Under the pieces are notes generated by a model. The model worked only from the letters and a program-made list of their open reading frames with translations. It did no database searches and was not told the origin of the DNA. Positions 7,620 to 14,976 of a DNA stretch of 47,122 nt are shown here, one piece after another. The DNA lies in NCBI GenBank assembly GCA_902760865.1, contig CACWID010000024.1, forward strand, positions 1 through 47,122. Direction: 5' to 3'. The DNA comes from an uncultured Bacteroidales bacterium. GTDB taxonomy: Bacteria; Bacteroidota; Bacteroidia; Bacteroidales; Muribaculaceae. Position numbers and translations under genes: made by a program. Each line of letters opens with the position of its first letter. The first letter of the stretch is position 1.

Positions 7620-9143
7620 TCACAGTCTTTTATCTTTTTTCTGTTTGGATTCAGACGCATCATTGTATGATAGTCGTGTGCTCCACTGCGACTGCAGCCA
7701 GACTACTTTCTTATGGAAATACTGTCGGCCATAGTGGTTGAGGCGATAAGTGATGTTGTTATTGTTATATTGGGGCCAGCGCACATAATCTGCATTTCCC
7801 GCCTGTTCGATTTTTGCGGCAAAATTGTCCAAGTAATTATCAATTTGCGGATAGATTTGTTCGTAGAACAATAACCATTTCTCCCTAACACAAGACTGGA
7901 AACGGGGAAACTTTGCAATCTCTGCAATCCAGCGACAATACCAATTGCTGGGCACATCCTCATAAATGAACTCGTCCTGATATTCACTGCTTTGACGATA
8001 GTAGGAGTGGTCACAATCCCATATTGGTCCAAATAAAAGTTTTGTACTATCGCCACGCTGCTTGTACATGTAACAACTGCCTGAAAACGCCTCCGGATTG
8101 TCGGCAATTTCCTGAACTACATAATAGGTAGCCAGTGATTCGATGTCAATATATTGTTCCCAGAGGGTACTGTACTTGTCGTTGCTATAGATGGCAGCAT
8201 CGGCATTTTTCAGAAAGTCAGTAATATACTCACGCTGCACATCACTCAAGTTTTTAGGAGAATGTGGCATTACCCAGAATATGTTTCCGTTCCCTTCGGT
8301 AAACGTGATGTTGCTGGGCTCGTCATAATTGTTAATCTCAAGCAGCCAGCCACCAGTCACTTTTCTGGGATTGACCTCATTATCATGCTGCTCGATGATG
8401 TTCACACGATCATCATCAACAGTTATTTTCTCAACAAGGAAATACATGCCGATGTACTGGCCGTTGAGGACAACCTCGACAGGTTCCATGTGGGGGTTCC
8501 AAGCCATGCCCATCCGTCGTCCGATTTCATAGGAAAGTGTGTTTTCAATCTGTCCCTTCCAACTGCCGGCATTGGCCAGCAGGGCCCAGTGTCTGTTAGC
8601 AGGCATCCCCAACATTTCTTGCTTGGCTAACAGTTTAAGTCTTAACGGTTTCTTGTCATAATGGTTCCACGAGTAATGACCGCGTCCCTTAATCTCCATC
8701 CTCTGTGGCTCACTTGCCGAACCTATGGACCCGTATCCCTCAATGCCCATATTGTCGAGCCACCATGATGCATTCAGATAATCCTCCTTGCTGTCGATGT
8801 CACGATGCCCCTCGGTATTGATAAACAACACGGGCAAAGTACCTGAATAGGAAGGCATGGGTGGCAATTCCTCGCCTAAAAGGGCATCAACTGCCATATT
8901 GATGTCGGCGATATTGATTTCCTTGTCGCCATTGAGGTCAAGGGCATAGGTATATAGCGAATGATAGCGCGTTCCTGTCATGATGGCATCAATCAGTATG
9001 TTGACATCAGCAACGGTCACCTCCCAATCACAGTTCACGTCGCCGCGCGGACGCAGTCCTGACTTTGACTGCACAGTCATGCAAGCAAGAACGAACAACG
9101 CCGTCACCAGCCCTGAATTGTAGTGCATCAGTGTTTTTCTCAT
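7620..9143 (-). CDS. CotH-kinase-like protein, copy B, with N-terminal dockerin-like pair
   Basis: A 507-residue paralogue of copy A. The start at 9143 (MRKTLMHYNSG) is preferred over 9182 because the -7 box covers 9180-9187. Residues 1-29 form a signal peptide with a weak lipobox (VLAC), so lipidation is possible. Unlike copy A, a two-hand dockerin-like domain follows at about residues 33-95 (GDVNCDWEVTVADVNILID and LDLNGDKEINIADINMAVD). The CotH domain comes next, with IKGRGHYSWN...KKPLRLKL, HWALLAN, YIGMYFLVEKITV and the Asp-containing FGPIWDCDHSYYR. Copies A and B share domain content over their full CotH parts and both follow the same upstream module. The unit duplicated is therefore probably promoter module plus gene, with the dockerin gained or lost afterwards. 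Confidence 0.87.
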   Translation of the reverse strand: MRKTLMHYNSGLVTALFVLACMTVQSKSGLRPRGDVNCDWEVTVADVNILIDAIMTGTRYHSLYTYALDLNGDKEINIADINMAVDALLGEELPPMPSYSGTLPVLFINTEGHRDIDSKEDYLNASWWLDNMGIEGYGSIGSASEPQRMEIKGRGHYSWNHYDKKPLRLKLLAKQEMLGMPANRHWALLANAGSWKGQIENTLSYEIGRRMGMAWNPHMEPVEVVLNGQYIGMYFLVEKITVDDDRVNIIEQHDNEVNPRKVTGGWLLEINNYDEPSNITFTEGNGNIFWVMPHSPKNLSDVQREYITDFLKNADAAIYSNDKYSTLWEQYIDIESLATYYVVQEIADNPEAFSGSCYMYKQRGDSTKLLFGPIWDCDHSYYRQSSEYQDEFIYEDVPSNWYCRWIAEIAKFPRFQSCVREKWLLFYEQIYPQIDNYLDNFAAKIEQAGNADYVRWPQYNNNNITYRLNHYGRQYFHKKVVWLQSQWSTRLSYNDASESKQKKDKRL

Positions 9144-9179
9144 GCTTTTGTTGTTGATAATGAGTTGTTTTTTCAACTG

Positions 9180-9187
9180 CAAAGTTA
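9180..9187 (-). promoter_or_regulatory. -7 box for CotH copy B
   Basis: TAACTTTG on the minus strand. The predicted start is near 9173, 30 nt before the ATG at 9143, the same geometry as for copy A. Confidence 0.55.
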
Positions 9188-9221
9188 GAGGATCAAAATG
9201 TTAAATTGCCACCGAAAGTGC

Positions 9222-9301
9222 CTCATTCCGACCTCATGTTTAAAAATGTAAACATCTGAATATTAAGCATATAACAAATAAAAATCTCATTCATACCTCA
9301 T
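9222..9301. promoter_or_regulatory. Regulatory module copy 3 between CotH-B and the TPR regulator
   Basis: CTCAT occurs at 9222, 9233, 9286 and 9297 (offsets 0/11/64/75). The spacers differ strongly from those of copies 1 and 2, but the half-sites and their spacing are kept. The first pair is about 49-64 bp upstream of the CotH-B start point. The second pair is about 42-57 bp upstream of the divergent regulator's start point. Both positions suit an activator that binds direct repeats on one face of the DNA. Confidence 0.6.
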
Positions 9302-9328
9302 CGATGAGAAGAAATGGCATTAAAGTGT

Positions 9329-9336
9329 TAATTTTG
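9329..9336 (+). promoter_or_regulatory. -7 box for the TPR-HTH regulator
   Basis: TAATTTTG matches TAnnTTTG. The predicted start is near 9343, ahead of both possible start codons (9362 and 9401). Confidence 0.5.
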
Positions 9337-9400
9337 CATCAGAATTATATCACATTTTTGTATGAATTTCGAGATATTCAAGCCAAAACATCGTTATCAA

Positions 9401-11122
9401 ATGATACATTTCAAGAACATTCTCATTGCATCAGTGGCAGTCTTTTTTCTGGTGATAGCTGGCTGTCACAACGACAACGCAACGATGCGGGAACTTTCCC
9501 GCATCGACTCGATGGTCTATCATCAGCAAGAAAAAGAGGCATTGCCCTTGCTGCAACAGATGGATACCAAACAATTGAGCAAGGAGGAACAGGCCTACCA
9601 TACCGTGCTGCTGTCGATGGCGATGTACAAGAACTACGTCCCGTGTACCAGCGATTCTGCCATCAATGAGGCCGTCGGCTATTATAGGAAGTCGGGTGAT
9701 GACTTGAAATATTTGAAGGCGCTCGTCGCCCAGGGTTGCGTCAATGAGGACATGGGCAAGCTGGAAAAAGCGGTTGAAAGTTACCATCAGGCCGAGGCCC
9801 TGCCGCTGGCTACCGACAGCTCGATGATCGCCTATGCCAAGTTGAGGCTGGGCGCCCTATACCAGTCACAGGTAATGGGGACTAATACCATCGCCCTGCA
9901 GAAGTACCAAGAGGCGATGCCTATCTTTAAGGCACTTGGGGACAAGCACTATGAGCAGGTGTGCCTTATGAGCATCGGCGGTATCTATCGCAATATCGAC
10001 GAGAAGCATGATTCGGCCGTGATCTATTTGAATGATGCCATTGACTTGGCCCTGGAATTGGGCGATGAATATCACGTTTTTGCCAACCGCTATACGCTGT
10101 CAGAATACTATCTGGTGAGGGAGCATAATTACGGGCTAAGCAAGAAATATGGCTTGCAGGCACTTTCGGTCAATCCTGCCGTCATCGACCATCCGCGGGC
10201 CCATTACCGTCTGGCCTCGTCCTACTTGTTCCTGGGACAAGGAGACTCAGCGATTTACTATCTGCAACAGGCTCCACAGCCCACCAATGCGCGGGACAGC
10301 ATCGTCTATTTCGAACTCATGTCCGAACTGGAGCACAGGTACTGGAAAGATGAGGAAAAGTCCAAAAACTACATCCAGCAGGCACATGCCATCGCCGATT
10401 CGTTGACAATCAATGGCCTGAACCATCGTCTGCTTGAGGTGGTGAAGAAATATGACGTGCAGTTGGCGGTGCTGAATCGTGTGCAAAGTGAAGCCCGATT
10501 AAATGAGGCCCTGCTGCTGGCGGCCTTGTTGGCATTGGCTCTATTGGCACTGGCCTTCCTGGTGTGGCGGTACAAGAACCAACTGAAGATGCGGCAGCAT
10601 GAGGTGGAGATGCTCAAGGCCGACCTTGACGGCTCGCTGACCAGCCTGCAGCAGATGCAGGCACGGCTTGACTCGCGTGAGCAGGACGATGAGGGGAAGG
10701 TACGCCAGAGCGACGAACTGCGTGCCATCATCAACCAGCAGATTGACGCCGTGCATCAGCTGATGGCGTGGTCCTACCAGTATGACAGCGAGAAGTTTGC
10801 GGCGAAGTTCAGGGAAATGATGACCGTGTCTGACATGGGTGACGACAGTAATTACTGGTCTCACCTGCAGGCGCTAGTCAATGAACTGCACGATAACGTG
10901 CTTGTCAAGGCCCAAGAAGAGGCGGGCGGCACGTTGACCGATAGCGAATTGAATCTGCTGGCGCTGTATTGTTGCGGATTCTCCCGCACGGTGATCATGG
11001 TGACGATGGGCTACAAGAGCATCGGCACGGTCTATAACAAGAAAATCCAGATTGCCAGGAAGCTGCACGTTGCCGACCTCGACGAGTTTGTGAACTCGCG
11101 TTGCTCGCAGGTTAGCGATTAA
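9401..11122 (+). CDS. Membrane-anchored TPR regulator with LuxR-like HTH
   Basis: 573 residues from the ATG at 9401; an in-frame ATG at 9362 would add 13 polar residues before the signal sequence and is less likely. Layout: N-terminal hydrophobic signal with lipobox-like VIAGC (Cys22); tetratricopeptide-type helices at about 30-370; one transmembrane helix at about 370-390, rich in Leu/Ala and ending WRYKNQLK; a cytoplasmic coiled coil at about 392-450; and a C-terminal helix-turn-helix at about 512-556 of LuxR type (LTDSELNLLALYCCGF...GTVYNKKIQIARKL). This is the Bacteroidetes design in which an outside TPR sensor is joined directly to a DNA-binding domain across the inner membrane. It diverges from CotH-B across a module with four CTCAT half-sites and is the natural candidate to act on it; that link is inference. 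Confidence 0.82.
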   Translation: MIHFKNILIASVAVFFLVIAGCHNDNATMRELSRIDSMVYHQQEKEALPLLQQMDTKQLSKEEQAYHTVLLSMAMYKNYVPCTSDSAINEAVGYYRKSGDDLKYLKALVAQGCVNEDMGKLEKAVESYHQAEALPLATDSSMIAYAKLRLGALYQSQVMGTNTIALQKYQEAMPIFKALGDKHYEQVCLMSIGGIYRNIDEKHDSAVIYLNDAIDLALELGDEYHVFANRYTLSEYYLVREHNYGLSKKYGLQALSVNPAVIDHPRAHYRLASSYLFLGQGDSAIYYLQQAPQPTNARDSIVYFELMSELEHRYWKDEEKSKNYIQQAHAIADSLTINGLNHRLLEVVKKYDVQLAVLNRVQSEARLNEALLLAALLALALLALAFLVWRYKNQLKMRQHEVEMLKADLDGSLTSLQQMQARLDSREQDDEGKVRQSDELRAIINQQIDAVHQLMAWSYQYDSEKFAAKFREMMTVSDMGDDSNYWSHLQALVNELHDNVLVKAQEEAGGTLTDSELNLLALYCCGFSRTVIMVTMGYKSIGTVYNKKIQIARKLHVADLDEFVNSRCSQVSD

Positions 11123-11145
11123 AGGTTAAAGATGCGGATATGACC

Positions 11146-11227
11146 TGTAGAGACGCAAATTTTGCGTCTCAAGGTATGGGCTTTGTGCTCTCTAACGATT
11201 TGAGACGCAAATTTTTGCGTCTCTACA
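11146..11227. repeat. MITE-like composite palindrome (GAGACGCAAA hairpins)
   Basis: Two hairpins, GAGACGCAAATTTTGCGTCTC (11150-11170) and a near-identical one at 11202-11223, are flanked by outer inverted ends TGTAGAGACGC and GCGTCTCTACA. The whole is an 82-bp inverted-repeat element. It begins 24 bp after the regulator's stop and could end its transcription. A related half-element lies inside polA (31316-31341). Confidence 0.7.
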
Positions 11228-11321
11228 ATGCTAGCGGGGCGGCCACGCCAAGGCGAAGCCCTACATCACGGATGCCCCTCAGAAGATTCAGATTAATCAG
11301 TTGTTTTTAAATCTTGGTGGC

Positions 11322-11864
11322 TTAGCTTGCGGTCTTGGCGGCAAGGGTGGCGAGGAGTTCGGCGGGGGTGCGGGCGACGATTGAGCGGTTGAGGTCCTTA
11401 CCGCGTCCGAAGGGGGAGTGGTATAAGACATCGAGTTGAGCAACCGTGGAATCGAACATGCCATCGAGGTCAGCGACGATGATGGGACGATGATCGTCAT
11501 TGCCGATACACATGATACAGAGGGTGGAAATCCACTCGTCAAGGGTGCCTATACCGCCAGGTAATACAACAAACACGTCGCCATGTTCAATCATGTACTG
11601 CTTGCGTTCTTGCAGGTCCCTTGTGGCAACCATCTCGTCACACAACGGTTCGGAAAGGTGAGAAAACACTGCCGGGAGCACGCCCACAATGCGACCGCCC
11701 GCTTCGTGGACAGCCTGGGCAGTGGCATGCATGAGCCCTTGATCGGCACCGCCATAAATCAACGTGTGCCCGTTTTCCCCTATCCACTGGCCCAACATAG
11801 TGGCCAATTGCAGATACTTATTGTCTAAATTGTCTTGTGCACTACAGTAAACGACGATATTCAT
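11322..11864 (-). CDS. LOG-family nucleotide 5'-monophosphate nucleosidase
   Basis: 180 residues, usual length for the LOG (lysine-decarboxylase-like, TIGR00730) family. Members cleave the N-glycosidic bond of nucleoside monophosphates, including cytokinin ribotides in plant-associated species. Visible hallmarks are the Rossmann-like start, YGGADQGLM at 37-45, the Arg-Lys pair at 87-88 and PGGIGTLDE at 102-110, where the Glu is catalytic. It probably acts in the cytoplasm in nucleotide salvage. It is the last gene of the minus-strand run porW-porX-tsaE-birA-LOG, separated from birA by 110 bp of repeat-like sequence. Confidence 0.85.
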   Translation of the reverse strand: MNIVVYCSAQDNLDNKYLQLATMLGQWIGENGHTLIYGGADQGLMHATAQAVHEAGGRIVGVLPAVFSHLSEPLCDEMVATRDLQERKQYMIEHGDVFVVLPGGIGTLDEWISTLCIMCIGNDDHRPIIVADLDGMFDSTVAQLDVLYHSPFGRGKDLNRSIVARTPAELLATLAAKTAS

Positions 11865-11867
11865 TTT

Positions 11868-11974
11868 TTTTAGTTTTTAGTCGCTAGTCACTAGTCGTTT
11901 GATTTTAGTTTTTAGTCCTTAGCTGGCATCGGCCAACATCTAACTCCTCACTTCTGACTTCTCACTCCTGACTT
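11868..11974. repeat. Degenerate 7-bp-period repeat between birA and the LOG gene
   Basis: The gap reads as successive heptamers of the forms GTCGCTA, GTCACTA, GTTTTTA and, further on, ACTTCTG, ACTTCTC, ACTCCTG, ACTTCTA. The same 7-nt rhythm occurs in other gaps of the window (12729-12845, 23280-23320, 41215-41280). Confidence 0.6.
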
Positions 11975-12727
11975 CTAAAGGCTAACGCCTGAGATGATGT
12001 GCTTGACTTGCTTAAAGAGGTAGTCGTGGCGGGTGCCGTCCTCGTGCTCGAGGGTGAGGGTGCCGTCGGGGGCGATGCCTGCCACGCTGGCCATGAAGCG
12101 GCGATCCTCGGCGTCCTCCCAGGGGTGCAGCTGGCCGTCGTTGCGATAGAGGGCGGCCATGTAGCGCCGGTGAAGGTCTCGTCGGGCCTCCTCATCGCCC
12201 AGGGAGTCTACCAGCTGCTCGATGCGTGAGCAGACGCGCTTGAGTAGCGACATCAGGTCGTGCTCGTGGCCGGTGATGTTGATGAGGGAGACAGGATTTG
12301 GGGCGTCGCTGACGAAGCGCTCCTGGTTAACGTTGATGCCGATACCCACGACGCAGGTGGCGATGTCGGTGCCGTCGAGGGAGTTCTCCAGCAGCATGCC
12401 GCAGGCCTTCTTGTCCTGCCAATAGACGTCGTTGGGCCACTTGACGGTGAAACCGTCGCCGGCCTCGGCCGCCAGAGCCTCGACGACTGCCAGCGCCGCC
12501 GCCTCACTCAGGTAGAACTGGTCACGGGCCTTGACGGGCGGCCGCTTGAGCAGCAGCGAGAAGGTCAGGTTCTTGCCGTCCTCACTCTCCCAGGAGTTGC
12601 CCTTCTGGCCCCGACCCGCGGTCTGGCTGGGTGTATAAATCACCGTACCGCCTGGCAGCGTTGCTGCCAAGCGGGACAGGTAGGTGTTGGTGCTCGCCGT
12701 CTGGCTGACCTTGATGTAGTGTGGCAT
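11975..12727 (-). CDS. birA: Biotin--[acetyl-CoA-carboxylase] ligase, short form
   Basis: 250 residues. It joins biotin to the biotin carrier domain of carboxylases through biotinyl-AMP. The ligase core is present: GRGQKGNSW at 38-46 (the biotin/ATP-binding glycine loop), KWPND at 96-100 and the following KKACGMLLE segment with the conserved Lys. GIGINVNQERF is also seen. There is no N-terminal winged helix, so unlike E. coli BirA it is not expected to act as a repressor. It lies between tsaE (123 bp) and the LOG gene (110 bp) on the same strand. Confidence 0.92.
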   Translation of the reverse strand: MPHYIKVSQTASTNTYLSRLAATLPGGTVIYTPSQTAGRGQKGNSWESEDGKNLTFSLLLKRPPVKARDQFYLSEAAALAVVEALAAEAGDGFTVKWPNDVYWQDKKACGMLLENSLDGTDIATCVVGIGINVNQERFVSDAPNPVSLINITGHEHDLMSLLKRVCSRIEQLVDSLGDEEARRDLHRRYMAALYRNDGQLHPWEDAEDRRFMASVAGIAPDGTLTLEHEDGTRHDYLFKQVKHIISGVSL

Positions 12728-12728
12728 T

Positions 12729-12845
12729 TTAGTTTTTAGTCGCTAGTCACTAGTCATTAGTCGCAAGTCGTTGGATTTTGGTCATTAGTTATTAGACATT
12801 AGACCTCAGACTATAGACTTTAGACATTTATCATTAGACTTTCTG
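12729..12845. repeat. Degenerate heptanucleotide tandem array between tsaE and birA
   Basis: Almost the whole gap parses into 7-mers: TTAGTCG, CTAGTCA, CTAGTCA, TTAGTCG ... TTAGTTA, TTAGACA, TTAGACC ... ATAGACT, TTAGACA, TTAGACT. About fifteen units share the core nTAGnCn. There is no coding potential. Confidence 0.7.
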
Positions 12846-12850
12846 TATTA

Positions 12851-13294
12851 TTAGGCGAGGTCGGGGAAGGTCATCTTCAGGGTGCGGCTCTCGTCGTCGT
12901 TGACGGTGATGTCCACGCGCACGGTGTCGTCGGGGAGCAGGCCGTCGATGCGCTCGGGCCACTCGATGAAGCAGAGGGCACCGCTGTCGAAGTAGTCCTC
13001 GGCACCGAGGTCAACGGCCTCTTCCTCCTTCTCGAGGCGGTAGCAGTCGAAGTGGTAGATCAGTTCGGCGGTGGTGTCGCTGCGGTACTCGTTGATGATG
13101 GCAAACGAGGGCGAGTTGGTCACGTCGCTCTCGACGCCCAGCTGCTTGCACAGCGCGTTGATAAACGTGGTCTTGCCGGCGCCCATCTCGCCATAGAAGG
13201 CATAGACGGTGAGGTCGCCCATCTCGGTCATGAACTTGTAGGCGGCATCGTCAAGTGCCTCCAGGTTGGGAATCGGTATTTCGATTGTTTTCAT
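12851..13294 (-). CDS. tsaE: tRNA threonylcarbamoyladenosine biosynthesis ATPase TsaE
   Basis: 147 residues, usual for TsaE, the ATPase that works with TsaB/TsaD to make t6A37 on tRNAs reading ANN codons. The Walker A loop GEMGAGKT is at 35-42, followed by the family's [11 protein letters not shown] segment, HFDCYRL and FIEWPERI. It lies directly downstream of porX (74 bp gap), an arrangement I recall from other Bacteroidetes. Confidence 0.93.
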   Translation of the reverse strand: MKTIEIPIPNLEALDDAAYKFMTEMGDLTVYAFYGEMGAGKTTFINALCKQLGVESDVTNSPSFAIINEYRSDTTAELIYHFDCYRLEKEEEAVDLGAEDYFDSGALCFIEWPERIDGLLPDDTVRVDITVNDDESRTLKMTFPDLA

Positions 13295-13368
13295 ATTATT
13301 GTTTTAGTTGGCCGCGACATAGTCGCGGCATGGTGAACCTTAGTTGCTTGTAAATGGTGAACCTTTAA
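13295..13368. repeat. Short palindrome and direct repeat between porX and tsaE
   Basis: The gap holds the inverted repeat GCCGCGAC-ata-GTCGCGGC (13312-13330). A direct repeat follows, ATGGTGAACCTTagttgcttg / ATGGTGAACCTTtaattacttg. Neither is long enough to name. Confidence 0.45.
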
Positions 13369-14913
13369 TTACTTGGGGGAGAGGGTCACGATGGGCACGA
13401 GCATCTCTTCCATCGAGATGCCGCCGTGCTGGAACGTGTCGTTGTAATAGGAGACGTAGTAGTTGTAGTTGTTGGGATAGGCGAAGAAGTCCCTATTCAT
13501 CGCGAAGATGTAGGTGCTCGAGATGTTGGGGGCGGGCAGACCTACACGCTTGGGCTGCTTGATCTCATAGACCTGCTTGGGATTGTAGGTCAGGCTCTTG
13601 CCGACCTTGTAGCGCAGGTTGGTGTTGAGGTTCTTGTCGCCGATGACGTTGATGGGACGGTCCACCTTGATGGTGCCGTGGTCGGTGGTGAGGACGACTT
13701 TGTAGCCGTTCTCGGCCATGAGCTTGAAGATGTCGAGCACGTTGGAGTTCTTGAACCAGGAGACGGTGACCGAGCGGTAGGCCTCGTCGGTGTTGGCCAG
13801 CTCGCGGATCATCTTGGACTCGGTGCGGGCGTGTGACAGCATGTCAACAAAGTTGAATACCAGCACGTTGAGCTCGTAGTTCTTGAACATGCCGAAGTTC
13901 TGCATCATCTTCTCGCCGGCCGCACTGTCATTCATCTTGGTGTAAGAGAAGTGGACCTTGCGGCGGTAGCGGTCAAGCAGCGTCTGGATGAGAGGTGCCT
14001 CGTTCAGGTTCTTGCCCTCCTCGCTCTCCTCATCGACCCACAGGTCGGGGAACATCTTCTCGATGTCCACGGGCATCAGTCCCGAGAAGATGGCGTTGCG
14101 GGCATACTGTGTCGCCGTGGGCAGGATGGTGGTGTAGAGTTCCTCGCTCTCGACGTTATAGAAGTCGGCGAGCAACGGGCTGACCATCCTCCACTGGTCG
14201 AGCCTGAAGTTGTCGATGACGACAAAGCAGACCTTCTCGCCCTTGTCGAGCAGGGGCAGCACCTTGGTCTTGAACAACTCGTTGCTGCGCAGCGGGTGGC
14301 TGGGCTGCGTGAGCCAGTTCTCGTAGTTGCGGCGCACGAACTTGGCAAAAGCGCTGTTGGCTTCGGCCTTCTGCATCTTGAGCATCTCGTCCATCTTGGT
14401 GTCGGTGCTCGACAGGGTGAGTTCCCACCTCACGAGCGTGGAGTAGAGCTCATACCAGTCCTCGATGCTCTGTGCCGAGTTGATCATGTTGCCGATGCGC
14501 ATGAATTCCTGCTGATAGTCACCGGAAACTTTCACAGCGATGAGTTCGTCGCTGTGCAGGTTCTTCTTGATCGACAGCAGAATCTGCATGGGATTGACCG
14601 GCTTGATAAGGTAGTCGGCGATTTCGCTGCCGATGGCCTGGTTCATGATGTTTTCCTCCTCGCTCTTGGTGATCATGATGACGGGCACGTTGGGTTGCAG
14701 GATCTTGATTCGCTGCAGGGCCTCGAGGCCGCTGATACCCGGCATGTTCTCGTCGAGGATGATAAGGTTGAAAATCTGGTTGCCCAGTGCATCGATGGCG
14801 TCGCGTCCGTTGGTGACCGTCTCGACCTCATAGCCCTTGTTCTCGAGGAACAGGATGTGCGGCTTCAACAGGTCGATTTCGTCGTCGGCCCACAAAATTC
14901 TTTCTTTGCTCAT
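13369..14913 (-). CDS. porX: T9SS response regulator PorX (receiver + PglZ-type phosphatase fold)
   Basis: 514 residues. Residues 1-125 are a CheY-like receiver with acidic D10/D11, phospho-acceptor D54 (LIILDENMPG), the Thr in MITKSEE and Lys in YLIKP. The long C-terminal part has an alkaline-phosphatase/PglZ fold, with VVIDNFRLDQWRMV, the TTILPTATQYARNAIFSG segment and the metal-binding TTDHGTIKVDRP. PorX controls type IX secretion in Porphyromonas and related bacteria with PorY and the sigma factor SigP; neither partner is in the window. It follows porW by 63 bp, so the two T9SS genes are probably one transcription unit. It supports export of the sorting-tail proteins at 37.8-46.4 kb. Confidence 0.92.
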   Translation of the reverse strand: MSKERILWADDEIDLLKPHILFLENKGYEVETVTNGRDAIDALGNQIFNLIILDENMPGISGLEALQRIKILQPNVPVIMITKSEEENIMNQAIGSEIADYLIKPVNPMQILLSIKKNLHSDELIAVKVSGDYQQEFMRIGNMINSAQSIEDWYELYSTLVRWELTLSSTDTKMDEMLKMQKAEANSAFAKFVRRNYENWLTQPSHPLRSNELFKTKVLPLLDKGEKVCFVVIDNFRLDQWRMVSPLLADFYNVESEELYTTILPTATQYARNAIFSGLMPVDIEKMFPDLWVDEESEEGKNLNEAPLIQTLLDRYRRKVHFSYTKMNDSAAGEKMMQNFGMFKNYELNVLVFNFVDMLSHARTESKMIRELANTDEAYRSVTVSWFKNSNVLDIFKLMAENGYKVVLTTDHGTIKVDRPINVIGDKNLNTNLRYKVGKSLTYNPKQVYEIKQPKRVGLPAPNISSTYIFAMNRDFFAYPNNYNYYVSYYNDTFQHGGISMEEMLVPIVTLSPK

Positions 14914-14976
14914 ACGCGGTTTGTCTTAACTGTGTATTGTTGTTGTGTCAAATGTTCTTCCTGGACGCAGGCGGGG

